Source: CAWDPQ01 sp049642465
GTDB lineage: Bacteria > Acidobacteriota > Vicinamibacteria > Vicinamibacterales > 2-12-FULL-66-21
Direction: 5' to 3'
Assembly (NCBI GenBank): GCA_049642465.1
Contig: JBAROV010000091.1
Span: forward strand, 33,489 to 97,488
Length of the DNA stretch: 64,000 nucleotides
Positions 26,974 through 35,935 of the stretch are shown here, in pieces; the stretch's first letter is position 1; each line of letters opens with the position of its first letter. The position numbers and the translations under genes are program-made. The notes below the pieces were generated by a model. It had not been told where the DNA came from and made no database searches. It was given only the letters and a program-made list of their open reading frames with translations.

Positions 26974-27288
26974 CTACTTCGTGATGACGCCGAGAATTTC
27001 TTCTTCCCGCATGATGAGATACTCCTCACCATCGAGCTTGATCTCCTGACCCGAGTACTTGCCGAAGAGGATCGTGTCCCCTTCCTTGACGTCGAGCGGC
27101 GTTACCTTGCCGTCCTTTTCGACCTTGCCTTTGCCGACGGCGATGACGCGTCCCTGTTGCGGTTTTTCCTTGGCCGAGTCGGGGATGATGATGCCTCCGA
27201 CCTTCTGTTCCCCCTCTTCGAGGCGCTGCACGATGACGCGGTCGTGCAGGGGCCGGATTCTCACGGTGGTCTGCGTAGCGGTAGCCAT
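26974..27288 (-). CDS. groS: 10 kDa co-chaperonin GroES
   Basis: This 104-residue lid protein of GroEL has IRPLHDRVIVQRLEEGEQ at the N-terminus, the mobile loop KVGGIIIPDSAKEKPQQG and the C-terminal EYLIMREEEILGVI. The start is ATG 27288, with GGAGGAG upstream; a longer in-frame extension to 27405 runs through the promoter and leader and is not coding. Confidence 0.97.
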   Translation of the reverse strand: MATATQTTVRIRPLHDRVIVQRLEEGEQKVGGIIIPDSAKEKPQQGRVIAVGKGKVEKDGKVTPLDVKEGDTILFGKYSGQEIKLDGEEYLIMREEEILGVITK

Positions 27289-27412
27289 GGCGGTAGTTAC
27301 TCCTCCGTCAGTCTGGTTGATGGGTGAAGCGGTAAACCCGGCATATCCCAAATGAAGCCGTGTAGGCCCTGCGGCCGTTCGACTCGCGCCGGAGCGCGAC
27401 CTCACAGCAGGC

Positions 27413-27439
27413 TTAGCAATCAGCAGGTCCGACTGCTAA
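27413..27439 (-). promoter_or_regulatory. CIRCE operator (HrcA site) of groES-groL
   Basis: The inverted repeat TTAGCAATC-N9-GACTGCTAA differs from the CIRCE consensus TTAGCACTC-N9-GAGTGCTAA at one base in each arm, with the spacer of nine kept exactly. It sits at the predicted transcription start, overlapping the end of the -10, where HrcA binding would block initiation and heat would relieve it. hrcA itself is not in the window. Confidence 0.88.
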
Positions 27440-27466
27440 TTCTATCCAACCGGCAGTTCTTGTCAA
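27439..27466 (-). promoter_or_regulatory. Sigma-70-type promoter of groES-groL
   Basis: On the minus strand TTGACA (27461-27466) and TAGAAT (27439-27444) are 16 bases apart, both close to consensus, directly followed by the CIRCE operator. Confidence 0.8.
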
Positions 27467-27481
27467 GCAGTCGGAGCAGGG

Positions 27482-27490
27482 GAGTGCTAA
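27482..27490. promoter_or_regulatory. CIRCE half-site
   Basis: GAGTGCTAA is an exact CIRCE right arm lying between the end of the Fis-type gene and the groES -35. The matching left arm is absent at the proper distance, so it may be a remnant or chance. Confidence 0.35.
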
Positions 27491-27697
27491 TCAGCTCCGT
27501 TTGATCCGGTACTCGGTCATCTTTCTCGCCACCGTGTTGCGGTGCAGGCCGAGGAGGTCGGCGGCATTCCCGACGTTTCCCTTGGAACGCTGTAAGGCCC
27601 GAGTAATGAATACTTTCTCGAACTCGCGCCGGGCGTCGTCATAGAGAACGCCCCGGTCGAGCATTTCCTGAACGAGCCGTTCGAGCTGATCGCGCAC
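27491..27697 (-). CDS. Small Fis-type DNA-binding protein
   Basis: This 68-residue protein consists of little more than a Fis/NtrC-type helix-turn-helix (LQRSKGNVGNAADLLGLHRNTVARKM) preceded by a short helical region. It resembles the C-terminal DNA-binding part of sigma-54 activators without the AAA+ domain, or a Fis-like nucleoid protein. It lies five bases after purC in the same direction and just upstream of the groES promoter. The target is unknown. Confidence 0.8.
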   Translation of the reverse strand: MRDQLERLVQEMLDRGVLYDDARREFEKVFITRALQRSKGNVGNAADLLGLHRNTVARKMTEYRIKRS

Positions 27698-27702
27698 GAC
27701 GT

Positions 27703-28599
27703 CTACTGCAACTCGCGGTCGGTCAAGAGCCGGAACGCTTCCACGTACTTGTCGCGGGTCCGGCGGATTACCTCATCGGGCAACGAGGGGACGGGAGGCT
27801 GCTTATTCCAGCGGATCTCTTCGAGATAGTCGCGGACGTATTGCTTGTCGAAGCTCGGCTGACCCTGGCCCGGTGTGTACCGCGCCCGCGGCCAGAAACG
27901 GGACGAGTCGGGCGTGAGCACTTCGTCGATGAGCACGATTTCCGACCCGACGAGCCCGAACTCGAATTTCGTATCGGCGACGATGATGCCTTTCGACTCG
28001 GCGTGAGCCGCGCCGCGACGGTAGATCTCGAGCGTCAGTGATTTCAGCCGCGCGATGAGGTCAGCGCCGACCAGGCGTCCGGCCTCCGCTTCGCTGATGT
28101 TCACGTCGTGACCGGTTTCGGCCTTGGTCGCCGGTGTGAAGATCGGTTCGGGCAGCCGATCGGATTCGCGCAGTCCGGACGGCAGATCGATCCCGCACAC
28201 TCGACCGGTCTGCTGATATTCCTTCCATCCCGATCCGGACAGGTATCCGCGCGCGACGCATTCGATCGGCACCGGCTCGGTCCGGCGCACGTACATCGCC
28301 CGACCGCGAAGCACGTCTGCGTGACGACGGGCAGCTGACGGAAACCGGTCGGGGTCGATCGCGATCACATGATGCGACACCAGATCGCCCATGCGCTCGA
28401 ACCAGAACGCGGAGAGCTGCGTCAGCACCTTACCCTTGTCCGGGATTCCCGAACCGAGGACGTAATCAAACGCGGAGATGCGATCGGTTGCGACGATGAG
28501 AAGCCCGCCGTCGAGCTCGTAGACGTCGCGAACCTTGCCGCGGCGATGCAGGGTCAATCCGTCGAGTGCAGTTTCAAGAAGAGGAGCGGTGGAGAGCAC
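27703..28599 (-). CDS. purC: Phosphoribosylaminoimidazole-succinocarboxamide synthase
   Basis: This 298-residue enzyme joins CAIR and aspartate with ATP in purine synthesis. Signatures include RRGKVRDVYELDGGLLIVAT, DRISAFDYVL, ECVARGYLSGSGWKEY and IVADTKFEFG, ending the ATP-binding region with LIDEVLTPDSSRFW. It is the longer single-domain type of about 300 residues. The start is GTG at 28599 with GAGGCG upstream. It leads a two-gene unit with the Fis-type gene. Confidence 0.96.
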   Translation of the reverse strand: MLSTAPLLETALDGLTLHRRGKVRDVYELDGGLLIVATDRISAFDYVLGSGIPDKGKVLTQLSAFWFERMGDLVSHHVIAIDPDRFPSAARRHADVLRGRAMYVRRTEPVPIECVARGYLSGSGWKEYQQTGRVCGIDLPSGLRESDRLPEPIFTPATKAETGHDVNISEAEAGRLVGADLIARLKSLTLEIYRRGAAHAESKGIIVADTKFEFGLVGSEIVLIDEVLTPDSSRFWPRARYTPGQGQPSFDKQYVRDYLEEIRWNKQPPVPSLPDEVIRRTRDKYVEAFRLLTDRELQ

Positions 28600-28704
28600 G
28601 ATTCGCCTCGAAGGTCAGCCTTCAACAGAGTGCCGCGGCGCTTCCGTTGGAAGCGGAAGGACGGAAGCTTACAGGCGCCCGCCGGGAAGGTCAAATGGCG
28701 AGTG

Positions 28705-29850
28705 TCAGCGCTGGGAGGTCTTCACTTCGCGCGGCCGGATCCTGATGTCGCCGCGGTTCGCGCGCAGGGTGATGGTCGGTCCGCCACCGCGCACGGCGCC
28801 ATTCGCGCGCTGTTCCGAGTCGTTCTCCGCCGCGGCGACCGTGACTCGGGGGTCGAAACCCTCGGGCAGCGCGAGCCGTCCGTGACTGACGACCGCGTCG
28901 AGCGTGAAACCGCCCGGCGGCGGCGTCAGTTGAATGGGTTCGTCTCCTTCGCTGTAGACGGCGATGGTTGCAGCCTTCGCCATCGTGATATCGATTTCAG
29001 CATTCCGTCCGTCAATGCGCGCGTCGCCGGCCAAACCATCAAGCGTGATCGAACCGCCAACGGCATTCACGCGCAGCGGACCTCGAGCGTCTTCGAGCTT
29101 TCGCAACGTCACGGACGAACTCTGGGACTCGACATCGATGGGACCACCGAGTGACGTGGCCGTCAATTCGCCCGACTGCACCGCGAACGAGGCGTCCGCC
29201 TTGACGTTGGTCACGGTCACGTCGCTGCCGCGCGTAGTCAGCTTGAGTGTCGCCACGTCTTCGATCAGCAGTCGACCGGCGCGGTGGGTCAGCGTGACGC
29301 GACCCGAAATGTGCTTGATTGACGTCTCGCCACGAAGGTTTGGCATCTCCACGCCAGCGAGATTGAGAATCGACGTGCGGGGTGATCCCTGATCGATCCG
29401 GGCAACGAGCCGGGCCGGCACGAGCAACGTCAATCTCCCTTCCTGCCGCCCTCCTTGCGGGTATTTGGAGGTCAACCGCAGAACGGGTCCGGCACGGTCC
29501 ACGATGAGTTGGGTCTGGCCGACGAGACTCTTCGCTTCCGCTTCGTCGTAGCCGTTGGAAGAGACGTGGAACCGTGCCTCGACGCCGGCTCGGTTTTCGC
29601 CGGTGACGGAAAGCTCGACAAAAAAGCCGGCCACCCGGATCTCCGTGGTCGTCGCAGTGATTTCAAGGGGAATAACCTTCGTTTCCTCCGCCCGCGCCCG
29701 ATTTCCGCGCATTTCGCGCCGCAGGTGGTCGACGATTTTTGAAAGCGAGAACCTGCGTTCATTCGGACCCGCTGGAGGGGCCGTCGCCTGATAGACGACC
29801 GCTCCCACGATCACGAACGCGACGATCAGCAGTAACTCACGTTTTCCCAT
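28705..29850 (-). CDS. Membrane-anchored DUF4097-like beta-repeat protein
   Basis: This 381-residue protein has an N-terminal membrane or signal segment (ELLLIVAFVIVGAVVYQATA) and a long region of short alternating beta strands (LNLAGVEMPNLRGETSIKHI, VTVTNVKADASFAVQSGELT, GSITLDGLAGDARIDGRNAE), typical of the DUF4097 putative adhesin/beta-helix fold. It probably faces the periplasm. It is divergent from the YbhN-type gene. The function is not known. Confidence 0.75.
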   Translation of the reverse strand: MGKRELLLIVAFVIVGAVVYQATAPPAGPNERRFSLSKIVDHLRREMRGNRARAEETKVIPLEITATTTEIRVAGFFVELSVTGENRAGVEARFHVSSNGYDEAEAKSLVGQTQLIVDRAGPVLRLTSKYPQGGRQEGRLTLLVPARLVARIDQGSPRTSILNLAGVEMPNLRGETSIKHISGRVTLTHRAGRLLIEDVATLKLTTRGSDVTVTNVKADASFAVQSGELTATSLGGPIDVESQSSSVTLRKLEDARGPLRVNAVGGSITLDGLAGDARIDGRNAEIDITMAKAATIAVYSEGDEPIQLTPPPGGFTLDAVVSHGRLALPEGFDPRVTVAAAENDSEQRANGAVRGGGPTITLRANRGDIRIRPREVKTSQR

Positions 29851-29941
29851 AGACTTGCCGACAATTTCTGTAGTAGAGTTCGTCGGGAGCTTCGAAACCT
29901 CCCGCCATAATTTCGGATTCTAATCCCGACTGTCCGATCGC

Positions 29942-31042
29942 ATGCGCGCTCGCGTCCGCACCGCTCTGATCCTTCTGCTCACGTTCGGGCTGCTGGCGTT
30001 CTTCTTTCGGAATGCCGATATGGCGGGCGTGTGGGCCGAAACGCGCCGCGCGCGTCCCGATTTCCTCGGTCTTGCGCTTCTCGTCACTGCCGTGACGTAT
30101 GTGCTGCGGGCGATGCGATGGCAGTATCTGTTGGCCCCGATAGGGCACGCCAGGTTCGGCCCCGTATTTCGTGCCACCGTCATAGGTTTTGCCGCCAGTT
30201 CCCTGCTGCCAGCCAGAGCCGGTGAGGTCATCCGCCCATACTTGCTGGCGCGCAAGGAGCGCCTCAGCGCGACAGCGGCGTTTGCCACGATCATCCTCGA
30301 GCGGTTGCTGGATCTGGTCACCGTGCTCCTTCTTTTCGGCGTCTTCGTGGCCACGATGGACCAGGGTAGCGTTTCGGGCGACCCCGCGGCCCTGACGCGA
30401 GTCAAAGTCGGCGGTCAGCTCGCGGCGCTGGCAGCGGTTATCGGATTGGCGCTTTTTTTCACCCTGGCCCGCCACCCCGAACGTATGGGCCGGTGGGCGC
30501 TCCAGGTCGAACGGATTCTTCCGGCCAGGCTGGCCCGGCTGCTGGCAAGGTTCGTGGAATCGTTTGCTCAGGGGCTCGCCGTGATGCGTCAACCGGGGCG
30601 GTTGCTGGTGGCGCTGGCGTGGTCCTTTCCGATCTGGTTGTCGATTGCCGCAGGGATTTGGCTGACATCCCTGGCGTTTCATATTACGTTTCCGTTTGCG
30701 GGATCGTTCCTCGTGACGATGCTGCTGGTGGTCGGGGTGGCGATGCCCACGCCGGGTGCGATCGGGGGCTTCCACGCGGCGTATCAGATCGCGGTGCAGA
30801 CATTTTTTGCCGCGCCCGACGATCGGGCAGTTGGCGGGGCGATCGTGCTCCACGCGATTTCGTTCGTTCCCGTCACGCTCCTGGGGATCGTCTTCATGGC
30901 GCGTGAGGGGCTGACGCTCGGGCGCGCGCGGTCGCTGGCGGCGCAGACGCGCGAACCGCCACCGGACGGTCTGACAGGCCCGGGAGAATCGGAGTCGCCC
31001 GACCGAGCGCCAAGCGAGTCGCTGGCCGGTGCGGCGCGATGA
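29942..31042 (+). CDS. YbhN/LPG-synthase-TM family membrane protein
   Basis: This 366-residue polytopic protein has about eight membrane helices, beginning TALILLLTFGLLAFFFRNAD, with the family segments LRAMRWQYLLAPIG, FAASSLLPARAGEVIRPYLL and MPTPGAIGGFHAAYQ. The family includes the membrane domain of lysyl-phosphatidylglycerol synthase and putative lipid flippases; the lysyl-transferase domain is absent, so lipid transport is the more likely role. The stop overlaps the nrdR start. Confidence 0.88.
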   Translation: MRARVRTALILLLTFGLLAFFFRNADMAGVWAETRRARPDFLGLALLVTAVTYVLRAMRWQYLLAPIGHARFGPVFRATVIGFAASSLLPARAGEVIRPYLLARKERLSATAAFATIILERLLDLVTVLLLFGVFVATMDQGSVSGDPAALTRVKVGGQLAALAAVIGLALFFTLARHPERMGRWALQVERILPARLARLLARFVESFAQGLAVMRQPGRLLVALAWSFPIWLSIAAGIWLTSLAFHITFPFAGSFLVTMLLVVGVAMPTPGAIGGFHAAYQIAVQTFFAAPDDRAVGGAIVLHAISFVPVTLLGIVFMAREGLTLGRARSLAAQTREPPPDGLTGPGESESPDRAPSESLAGAAR

Positions 31043-31506
31043 GATGTCCGTTTTGCGCCCATGTGGGAGACAAAGTCGTTGATTCACGCGAAAGTCGCGA
31101 AGGGGACGTCATTCGCCGGCGTCGTCAGTGCCTTTCGTGCGGGAAACGGTTTACGAGTCGCGAGCGCATCGAAGAGATCGAGTATCGCGTCATCAAGAAG
31201 GATCAGAACCGCGAGCCCTTTCAACGGCAGAAGCTGGTGGCCGGTCTGCTGCGCGCCTGCGAGAAGCGTCCGGTCAGCGTGCAGGAGCTCGAGGCGATTG
31301 CCGATCGGATCGAAGCCGATCTGCAGGAGCGTCCCGATCGCGAGATGACGACGGAGGAGATCGGCACACGGTTGATGCAGGAACTGCGACGGCTGGATCA
31401 GGTGGCGTACGTCCGATTCGCGTCGGTGTACCGTCAATTCAGGGACGTCGGGCAGTTCAAGCACGAAGTGGACGAGCTTCAGAAGACGAGGGAATCGAAG
31501 GGATGA
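31039..31506 (+). CDS. nrdR: Transcriptional repressor NrdR
   Basis: This 155-residue regulator of ribonucleotide reductase genes has an N-terminal zinc ribbon (CPFCAHVGDKVVDSR, then CLSCGKRFTSRERIE) and an ATP-cone domain (VIKKDQNREPFQRQKLVAGL). It senses ATP/dATP and represses nrd promoters through NrdR boxes. The ATG overlaps the preceding stop (ATGA), and its own stop overlaps the DUF4390 start in the same way. No ribonucleotide reductase gene is in the window. Confidence 0.97.
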   Translation: MRCPFCAHVGDKVVDSRESREGDVIRRRRQCLSCGKRFTSRERIEEIEYRVIKKDQNREPFQRQKLVAGLLRACEKRPVSVQELEAIADRIEADLQERPDREMTTEEIGTRLMQELRRLDQVAYVRFASVYRQFRDVGQFKHEVDELQKTRESKG

Positions 31507-32042
31507 TGTCGTTCTTACGGCGCGGGGCGCTGCTGCTGGCGTTAATCGTGGTGCCGGCGTCGGTCAACGCTCAGACGATTCAGGTCACGCCGCTCACCCG
31601 CGACGACCGCGTCCTGGTGACCTTTCGTCTGAGCGATGTGTTTACCGACGACGTGCGCGCGGCGATCCACAGTGGTCTCACGATTACTTTCATCTACGAC
31701 GTCGAGCTGAAGCGCGGCGCGGCGCTCTGGATCGATCGCACGATGGCATCGTCCACGGTGTCGGCGGGCGTTCGCTACGACAATCTGGCGCGCCGTTACC
31801 ACGTCACCCGCCGCTGGGATGGACGGATGGACAGGGTCGAGGTGCTCGAACGGGAAGAGGACGTTCGAGATTGGCTCACCAACTTCGACAAGCTGCCTCT
31901 ATTCAGCAACACGACGCTCGAAACCAACGCCGAGTACTACCTCCGCGTCCGCGCTCGCACGACCCCGCGCAATGCGTCGTTCGTCTGGCCCTGGCAGGGG
32001 AGCGACGTCGCCGGCCTCGCAAAGTTCACGTTCCTTCGGTAA
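31503..32042 (+). CDS. Exported DUF4390-type protein
   Basis: This 179-residue protein has a signal peptide (MMSFLRRGALLLALIVVPASVNAQ) and a single beta-rich domain with RDDRVLVTFRLSDVFTDDV and TFIYDVELKR, characteristic of DUF4390. In other bacteria DUF4390 genes are found directly before NtrY-type kinases, as here (ntrY begins five bases later), suggesting a periplasmic accessory role for that sensor. ATG 31503 overlaps the nrdR stop. Confidence 0.85.
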   Translation: MMSFLRRGALLLALIVVPASVNAQTIQVTPLTRDDRVLVTFRLSDVFTDDVRAAIHSGLTITFIYDVELKRGAALWIDRTMASSTVSAGVRYDNLARRYHVTRRWDGRMDRVEVLEREEDVRDWLTNFDKLPLFSNTTLETNAEYYLRVRARTTPRNASFVWPWQGSDVAGLAKFTFLR

Positions 32043-32047
32043 GCCCC

Positions 32048-34345
32048 ATGGCCACGACCGTGCGCGACGTCGGTCGCCCCGCGCTGCCGCGCGGGGTGCC
32101 GGCGAGAGAAACATCTGAGCGTCGCCCCTTTCGCGACAACCCGCGTCTGATCCTCCTGGGGATCGTCGTTCTGCTCGCCGCGCTCGTGGCGATGGTGACT
32201 CTCGCGGATCGCTCTGCCGAACTCAATCCCGACTTCCTGACCGAAGTCGTGCTCTACGCGCTCTCCGCGGCCGATCTGACGATGCTGCTGGCCCTGGTGT
32301 TCGTGCTGGCGCGCAACGTCGTCAAGCTCGTCGTCGAGCGCCGCCGAGGCCTGCCGTTTTCGCGATTTCGCGCGAAGCTCGTGCTCGCGCTACTGGGCCT
32401 GACGATCGTGCCCTCCGTGCTGGTGCTGATCGTGGGCGGCGAGCTCATACGCAGCAGCACCCAGAAGTGGGTGGCGCAACCGGTCGATGACGTGCTGAGT
32501 TCGGCGAACCGAATCGCCGGCGATTACTACCGTGAGCGCGAGGCCGTGGTCCTCGAACAAGCCAACGAACTGGCGAGAGCCGTTTTGGCCACGGCCGTGC
32601 AGGCTGGGGACGCAGACAGCGTCCGCGCGGTAATCGAACGTGAGGTTCGGCAGGGACGCATCGGTCTCGTCGAGGTCTATTCGATCGGGCGTGACGGCCA
32701 ACCCGTGCCGCTCGTTGCGGCGCAGTCACCAGCGTTACCGAGGGGGCACTTGCGGGCTTCCGCGGATCTGCTCGCCGCTCGGGTCGCCGCCGGAACGGAC
32801 ACCACGGCTCATGAACCGCTCGACGGCGGCGGCGAACTGGTGCGCGCCGGCGCCAGAATCATCGACCCGTCCACACGTCGTCCGGTCGGCGTGGTCGTCG
32901 CCAGCGACCATTTGACCGGCGAGCTGGCGGCGCACTTCCAGCGCATCACCGCCGCGTATGAGGACTATAGCCGGCTGCGCGTGTTGATGCGCCCATTACA
33001 AGGCACTTATCTCTCGCTGTTCCTGATGATGACGTTGATGATTCTCGTCAGCGCGACGTGGATGGGGCTTTACCTGGCGAAACGGATCACCCGCCCGGTG
33101 CAAATGCTCGCCGCGGGTGCACGCGAGATCGGTGCGGGACACCTCGACCACCGAATCGAGCCCGAGACTCGGGACGAGTTCGGCTCGATGGTCGAGGCGT
33201 TCAACACGATGGCCGGGGAGCTTGCCGCCAGTCAGCGGAAGCTCGAACGCTCGCGCGTCGATCTGGAGCGGAAGAACCTGCAGCTGGACGAACGGCGCCG
33301 CTACATCGAGACAGTCCTGGAACGCATCGCGACCGGAGTGATTTCGATCGCGGCTGACGGCCGCATCGAAACAATCAACGGGGCTGCGCTGCGCCTGCTC
33401 GACGTCGACCGTTCTGTCGTCGGCACACACGCGGAGGATGTATTCCAACGCGAAGATCTCAAGCCGCTGGCGTCGCTGCTGCACAACAGCCGGGGAGGCA
33501 CTGTGCCCGGCGCGCAGGAGTTCGCGCTGGCGCGCGAAGGACGCGAACTCCACCTGGCGGCCGCGGCGACCGCGCTTCAGGGCGAGGACGGGAGCCTCCA
33601 AGGCGGCGTTCTGGTCTTCGACGATGTGACGCCGCTCATCCGGACGCAGCGTGTCGCGGCGTGGCGCGACGTCGCGCGACGGCTGGCGCACGAGATCAAG
33701 AACCCATTGACTCCGATTCAGTTGTGCGCCGAACGGATGCGCCGCCATTTCACCGCCGCACCACCCGCGTCGCGGGAACTGGTCGAGGAATGTACGACAA
33801 CGATCGTTGGTGAAGTCGAATCGCTCAAGGCGCTGGTTGACGAGTTTGCGCAGTTTGCCCGGATGCCGGCGCCGAAGACGGTCCCCTCCGACTTGAACGC
33901 AGTCCTGACCGAAACGCTGGCGCTATACAACGGCTTGTTCCGGCAAATCACGATAGCGCCGCGATTCGAAGCGGGATTACCGACCGTGCGCGTCGACGTG
34001 GAGCAGATCCGCCGAGTCGTGATCAATCTGGTAGACAACGCCGTCGAAGCGCTGGGAGGCACGCACGCAGCGCCGCGGCCGGACGGAGACGCTCCACGGA
34101 TCGTGGTCGAGACGCATCGCGACGCGGTGAACGGCGTCGTTCGTGTCATCGTTGCGGATAATGGTCCGGGCATCCCGGCAGCGGACCGTGAGAAGCTGTT
34201 CATGCCGTACTACTCCACGAAACGCCGCGGAAGTGGACTTGGTCTCGCCATCGTGCGGCGCATCGTCGCTGAGCACGGCGGCGCGATCGATGTGCAGAAC
34301 AATGAGCCGCAGGGCACGCGGTTCGTGATTGAACTGCCGGTGTAG
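32048..34345 (+). CDS. ntrY: NtrY-like membrane sensor histidine kinase
   Basis: This 765-residue kinase has three N-terminal membrane helices (LILLGIVVLLAALVAMVTL, LTMLLALVFVLARNVV, LVLALLGLTIVPSVLVLIVG), an extracytoplasmic sensor region and a fourth helix (LFLMMTLMILVSATWMGLYL). HAMP (RITRPVQMLAAGAREIGAGH), PAS (VLERIATGVISIAADGRIET), HisKA (RRLAHEIKNPLTPIQL) and HATPase (LVDNAVEAL, DNGPGIP, GSGLGLAIV) follow. It pairs with the NtrX-type regulator downstream. NtrYX systems regulate nitrogen, redox or envelope functions; the signal here is unknown. Confidence 0.93.
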   Translation: MATTVRDVGRPALPRGVPARETSERRPFRDNPRLILLGIVVLLAALVAMVTLADRSAELNPDFLTEVVLYALSAADLTMLLALVFVLARNVVKLVVERRRGLPFSRFRAKLVLALLGLTIVPSVLVLIVGGELIRSSTQKWVAQPVDDVLSSANRIAGDYYREREAVVLEQANELARAVLATAVQAGDADSVRAVIEREVRQGRIGLVEVYSIGRDGQPVPLVAAQSPALPRGHLRASADLLAARVAAGTDTTAHEPLDGGGELVRAGARIIDPSTRRPVGVVVASDHLTGELAAHFQRITAAYEDYSRLRVLMRPLQGTYLSLFLMMTLMILVSATWMGLYLAKRITRPVQMLAAGAREIGAGHLDHRIEPETRDEFGSMVEAFNTMAGELAASQRKLERSRVDLERKNLQLDERRRYIETVLERIATGVISIAADGRIETINGAALRLLDVDRSVVGTHAEDVFQREDLKPLASLLHNSRGGTVPGAQEFALAREGRELHLAAAATALQGEDGSLQGGVLVFDDVTPLIRTQRVAAWRDVARRLAHEIKNPLTPIQLCAERMRRHFTAAPPASRELVEECTTTIVGEVESLKALVDEFAQFARMPAPKTVPSDLNAVLTETLALYNGLFRQITIAPRFEAGLPTVRVDVEQIRRVVINLVDNAVEALGGTHAAPRPDGDAPRIVVETHRDAVNGVVRVIVADNGPGIPAADREKLFMPYYSTKRRGSGLGLAIVRRIVAEHGGAIDVQNNEPQGTRFVIELPV

Positions 34346-34380
34346 GGAAAAAGGGAAAAGGGAAAAGGGAAAAGGGAAAA
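34345..34380. repeat. Heptamer tandem array (GGGAAAA)
   Basis: After one octamer starting in the ntrY stop codon come four perfect GGGAAAA units (34353-34380). It lies between ntrY and ntrX. Confidence 0.95.
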
Positions 34381-34398
34381 GCGCCTGCGGCTCTAGCG

Positions 34399-34450
34399 AG
34401 GCGCCGCCGCCGAGCGCGCGCGGGCGAGCGGGGGTGGGGCCCCGCGAGCA
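34399..34450. repeat. Dispersed repeat, copy 2
   Basis: This shares AGGCGCCGCCGCCGAGCG and the segment GAGCGGGGGTGGGGCCCCG with copy 1 at 7326-7418 but lacks the ~42-base hairpin inserted there. It ends 32 bases before the ntrX start. Confidence 0.85.
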
Positions 34451-34482
34451 CCGGAGAAAAGCAAGAGGGAAACCCACACGCG

Positions 34483-35865
34483 ATGAAGCCGTCGGTTCTG
34501 ATTGTTGACGACGAGGCGGGCGTTCGCAGTGCGCTCAGCGGTGTGCTGCGGGACGAGGGGTACACCGTCGATGCGGTGGAGAGCGGTGAAGCCTGTCTCG
34601 ATCGCGTTTCGCGGGCGCCGTACGATGTGATCGTTCTCGATATCTGGTTACCAGGGATGGACGGACTCGCGACGCTGACGCGGCTCAACGAGCGTCGGGT
34701 CGACGCGCCCGTCGTCATGATTTCCGGCCACGGAAACATCGAATCAGCGGTCCGCGCGATCAAGCTTGGGGCGTTTGACTTCGTCGAGAAGCCACTATCG
34801 CTCGAAAAGACCGTGCTCGTGGTCGGCAACGCCGTTCGCCAGCGTCGGCTCGAAGCCGAAAACCGGGCGCTCCGGGCGCACGTCGATCGGCGGCTGACGA
34901 TGGTCGGCGAGAGTTACGTCATGGCGCAGCTGCGGGAGCAGGTGGCGATGGCGGCGCCGACGAACGGTCGCGTGCTGATTTACGGCGAGAACGGCACGGG
35001 GAAGGAGCTGGTTGCCCGGAGTATTCACTCGCTCAGTCGCCGGCGCAGCGGCCCCTTCATCGAGGTGAATTGCGCGGCGATCCCCGAGGAACTCATCGAG
35101 AGCGAGCTGTTTGGCCACGTCAAAGGGGCTTTTACCGGCGCGGTCACCGACCGCCGCGGCAAGTTCGAGCTCGCGGACGGGGGCACGCTGTTCCTCGACG
35201 AGATTGGCGACATGAGCCTGAAGACACAGGCCAAGGTGCTGCGCGCGTTGCAGGAGCAGGTGGTCGAACCTGTCGGCGGCGCCACGGGCGTGCGCGTCGA
35301 TGTTCGCGTGCTCGCCGCGACGAACAAGGAACTGACCGGCGAAATCCGCGCCGGACGGTTTCGAGAGGACCTCTATTTCCGGCTGAATGTCATTCCGATT
35401 TTCGTTCCGCCTCTGCGCGACCGTGCAGATGATGTGCCGCTGCTGGCCGAGCACTTCATGGCGGACCTCGCACGCGAGTATGGCCGCAGACCCAAGAAAC
35501 TGGATCCCGGGGCGGCAGCCGGACTGCGAAGTTATCGCTGGCCCGGCAACGTGCGGGAACTGCACAACGTGATCGAACGGCTGATGATCATGGTGCCGGG
35601 GGACACGATCACCCTCGCCGATCTCGGATTCCTCGACTCCGGTCTTCCGGGCGCCACGGTCGACGGCGACGCGTCGCTGCCGTTGCACGAAGCGCGCGAG
35701 CGTTTTGAACGGGAGTACATCCTGCGGGCGCTTGCCGCGCAGCAAGGGAACATCTCGCGAACGGCAGAAGCGCTGGGTGTGGAGCGGAGCAATCTGTATC
35801 GGAAGATGCGCGCGTTCGGCATCGCGCCATCGCGGAAGGTGGAGGGAGAGGAAGAAGTCGTCTGA
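34483..35865 (+). CDS. ntrX: NtrX-like sigma-54-dependent response regulator
   Basis: This 460-residue regulator has a receiver (D9/D10, phospho-acceptor D53 in VLDIWLPG, Lys in VEKPLS), an AAA+ domain with GENGTGKEL, the sigma-54 contact loop GAFTGA at residues 215-220 and LFLDEIGD, and a Fis-type helix-turn-helix (NISRTAEALGVERSNLYRKM). The intact GAFTGA shows it can contact sigma-54, unlike some NtrX proteins. The start ATG 34483 is preceded by AAGAGGGAAA. It is the partner of the upstream NtrY-like kinase, although two repeats separate them. Confidence 0.94.
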   Translation: MKPSVLIVDDEAGVRSALSGVLRDEGYTVDAVESGEACLDRVSRAPYDVIVLDIWLPGMDGLATLTRLNERRVDAPVVMISGHGNIESAVRAIKLGAFDFVEKPLSLEKTVLVVGNAVRQRRLEAENRALRAHVDRRLTMVGESYVMAQLREQVAMAAPTNGRVLIYGENGTGKELVARSIHSLSRRRSGPFIEVNCAAIPEELIESELFGHVKGAFTGAVTDRRGKFELADGGTLFLDEIGDMSLKTQAKVLRALQEQVVEPVGGATGVRVDVRVLAATNKELTGEIRAGRFREDLYFRLNVIPIFVPPLRDRADDVPLLAEHFMADLAREYGRRPKKLDPGAAAGLRSYRWPGNVRELHNVIERLMIMVPGDTITLADLGFLDSGLPGATVDGDASLPLHEARERFEREYILRALAAQQGNISRTAEALGVERSNLYRKMRAFGIAPSRKVEGEEEVV

Positions 35866-35902
35866 CGCTTGTCAGTCGCTGGTCGCTGGTCGCGAGTCGC
35901 GA
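35866..35902. repeat. Left arm of inverted repeat around ftcD, with GTCGCTG heptamers
   Basis: Directly after the ntrX stop, 35866-35891 is a perfect 26-base inverted match to 36908-36933 beyond ftcD; the match may extend to 29 bases. It contains four heptamers (35875-35902: GTCGCTG twice, GTCGCGA twice). Confidence 0.92.
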
Positions 35903-35935
35903 GGCGCGACCTGATGGCCGTGATAAAACCCCACT

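Noticed and set aside
28640..28654. Small hairpin GCTTCC-gtt-GGAAGC upstream of purC as a terminator
   Set aside because: Only six base pairs and no T-tract on either strand; too weak to call.
29837..31087. A 416-codon minus-strand frame opposite the YbhN-type gene
   Set aside because: The plus-strand gene has clear membrane helices and family motifs; the antisense product is low-complexity Arg/Gln/His.
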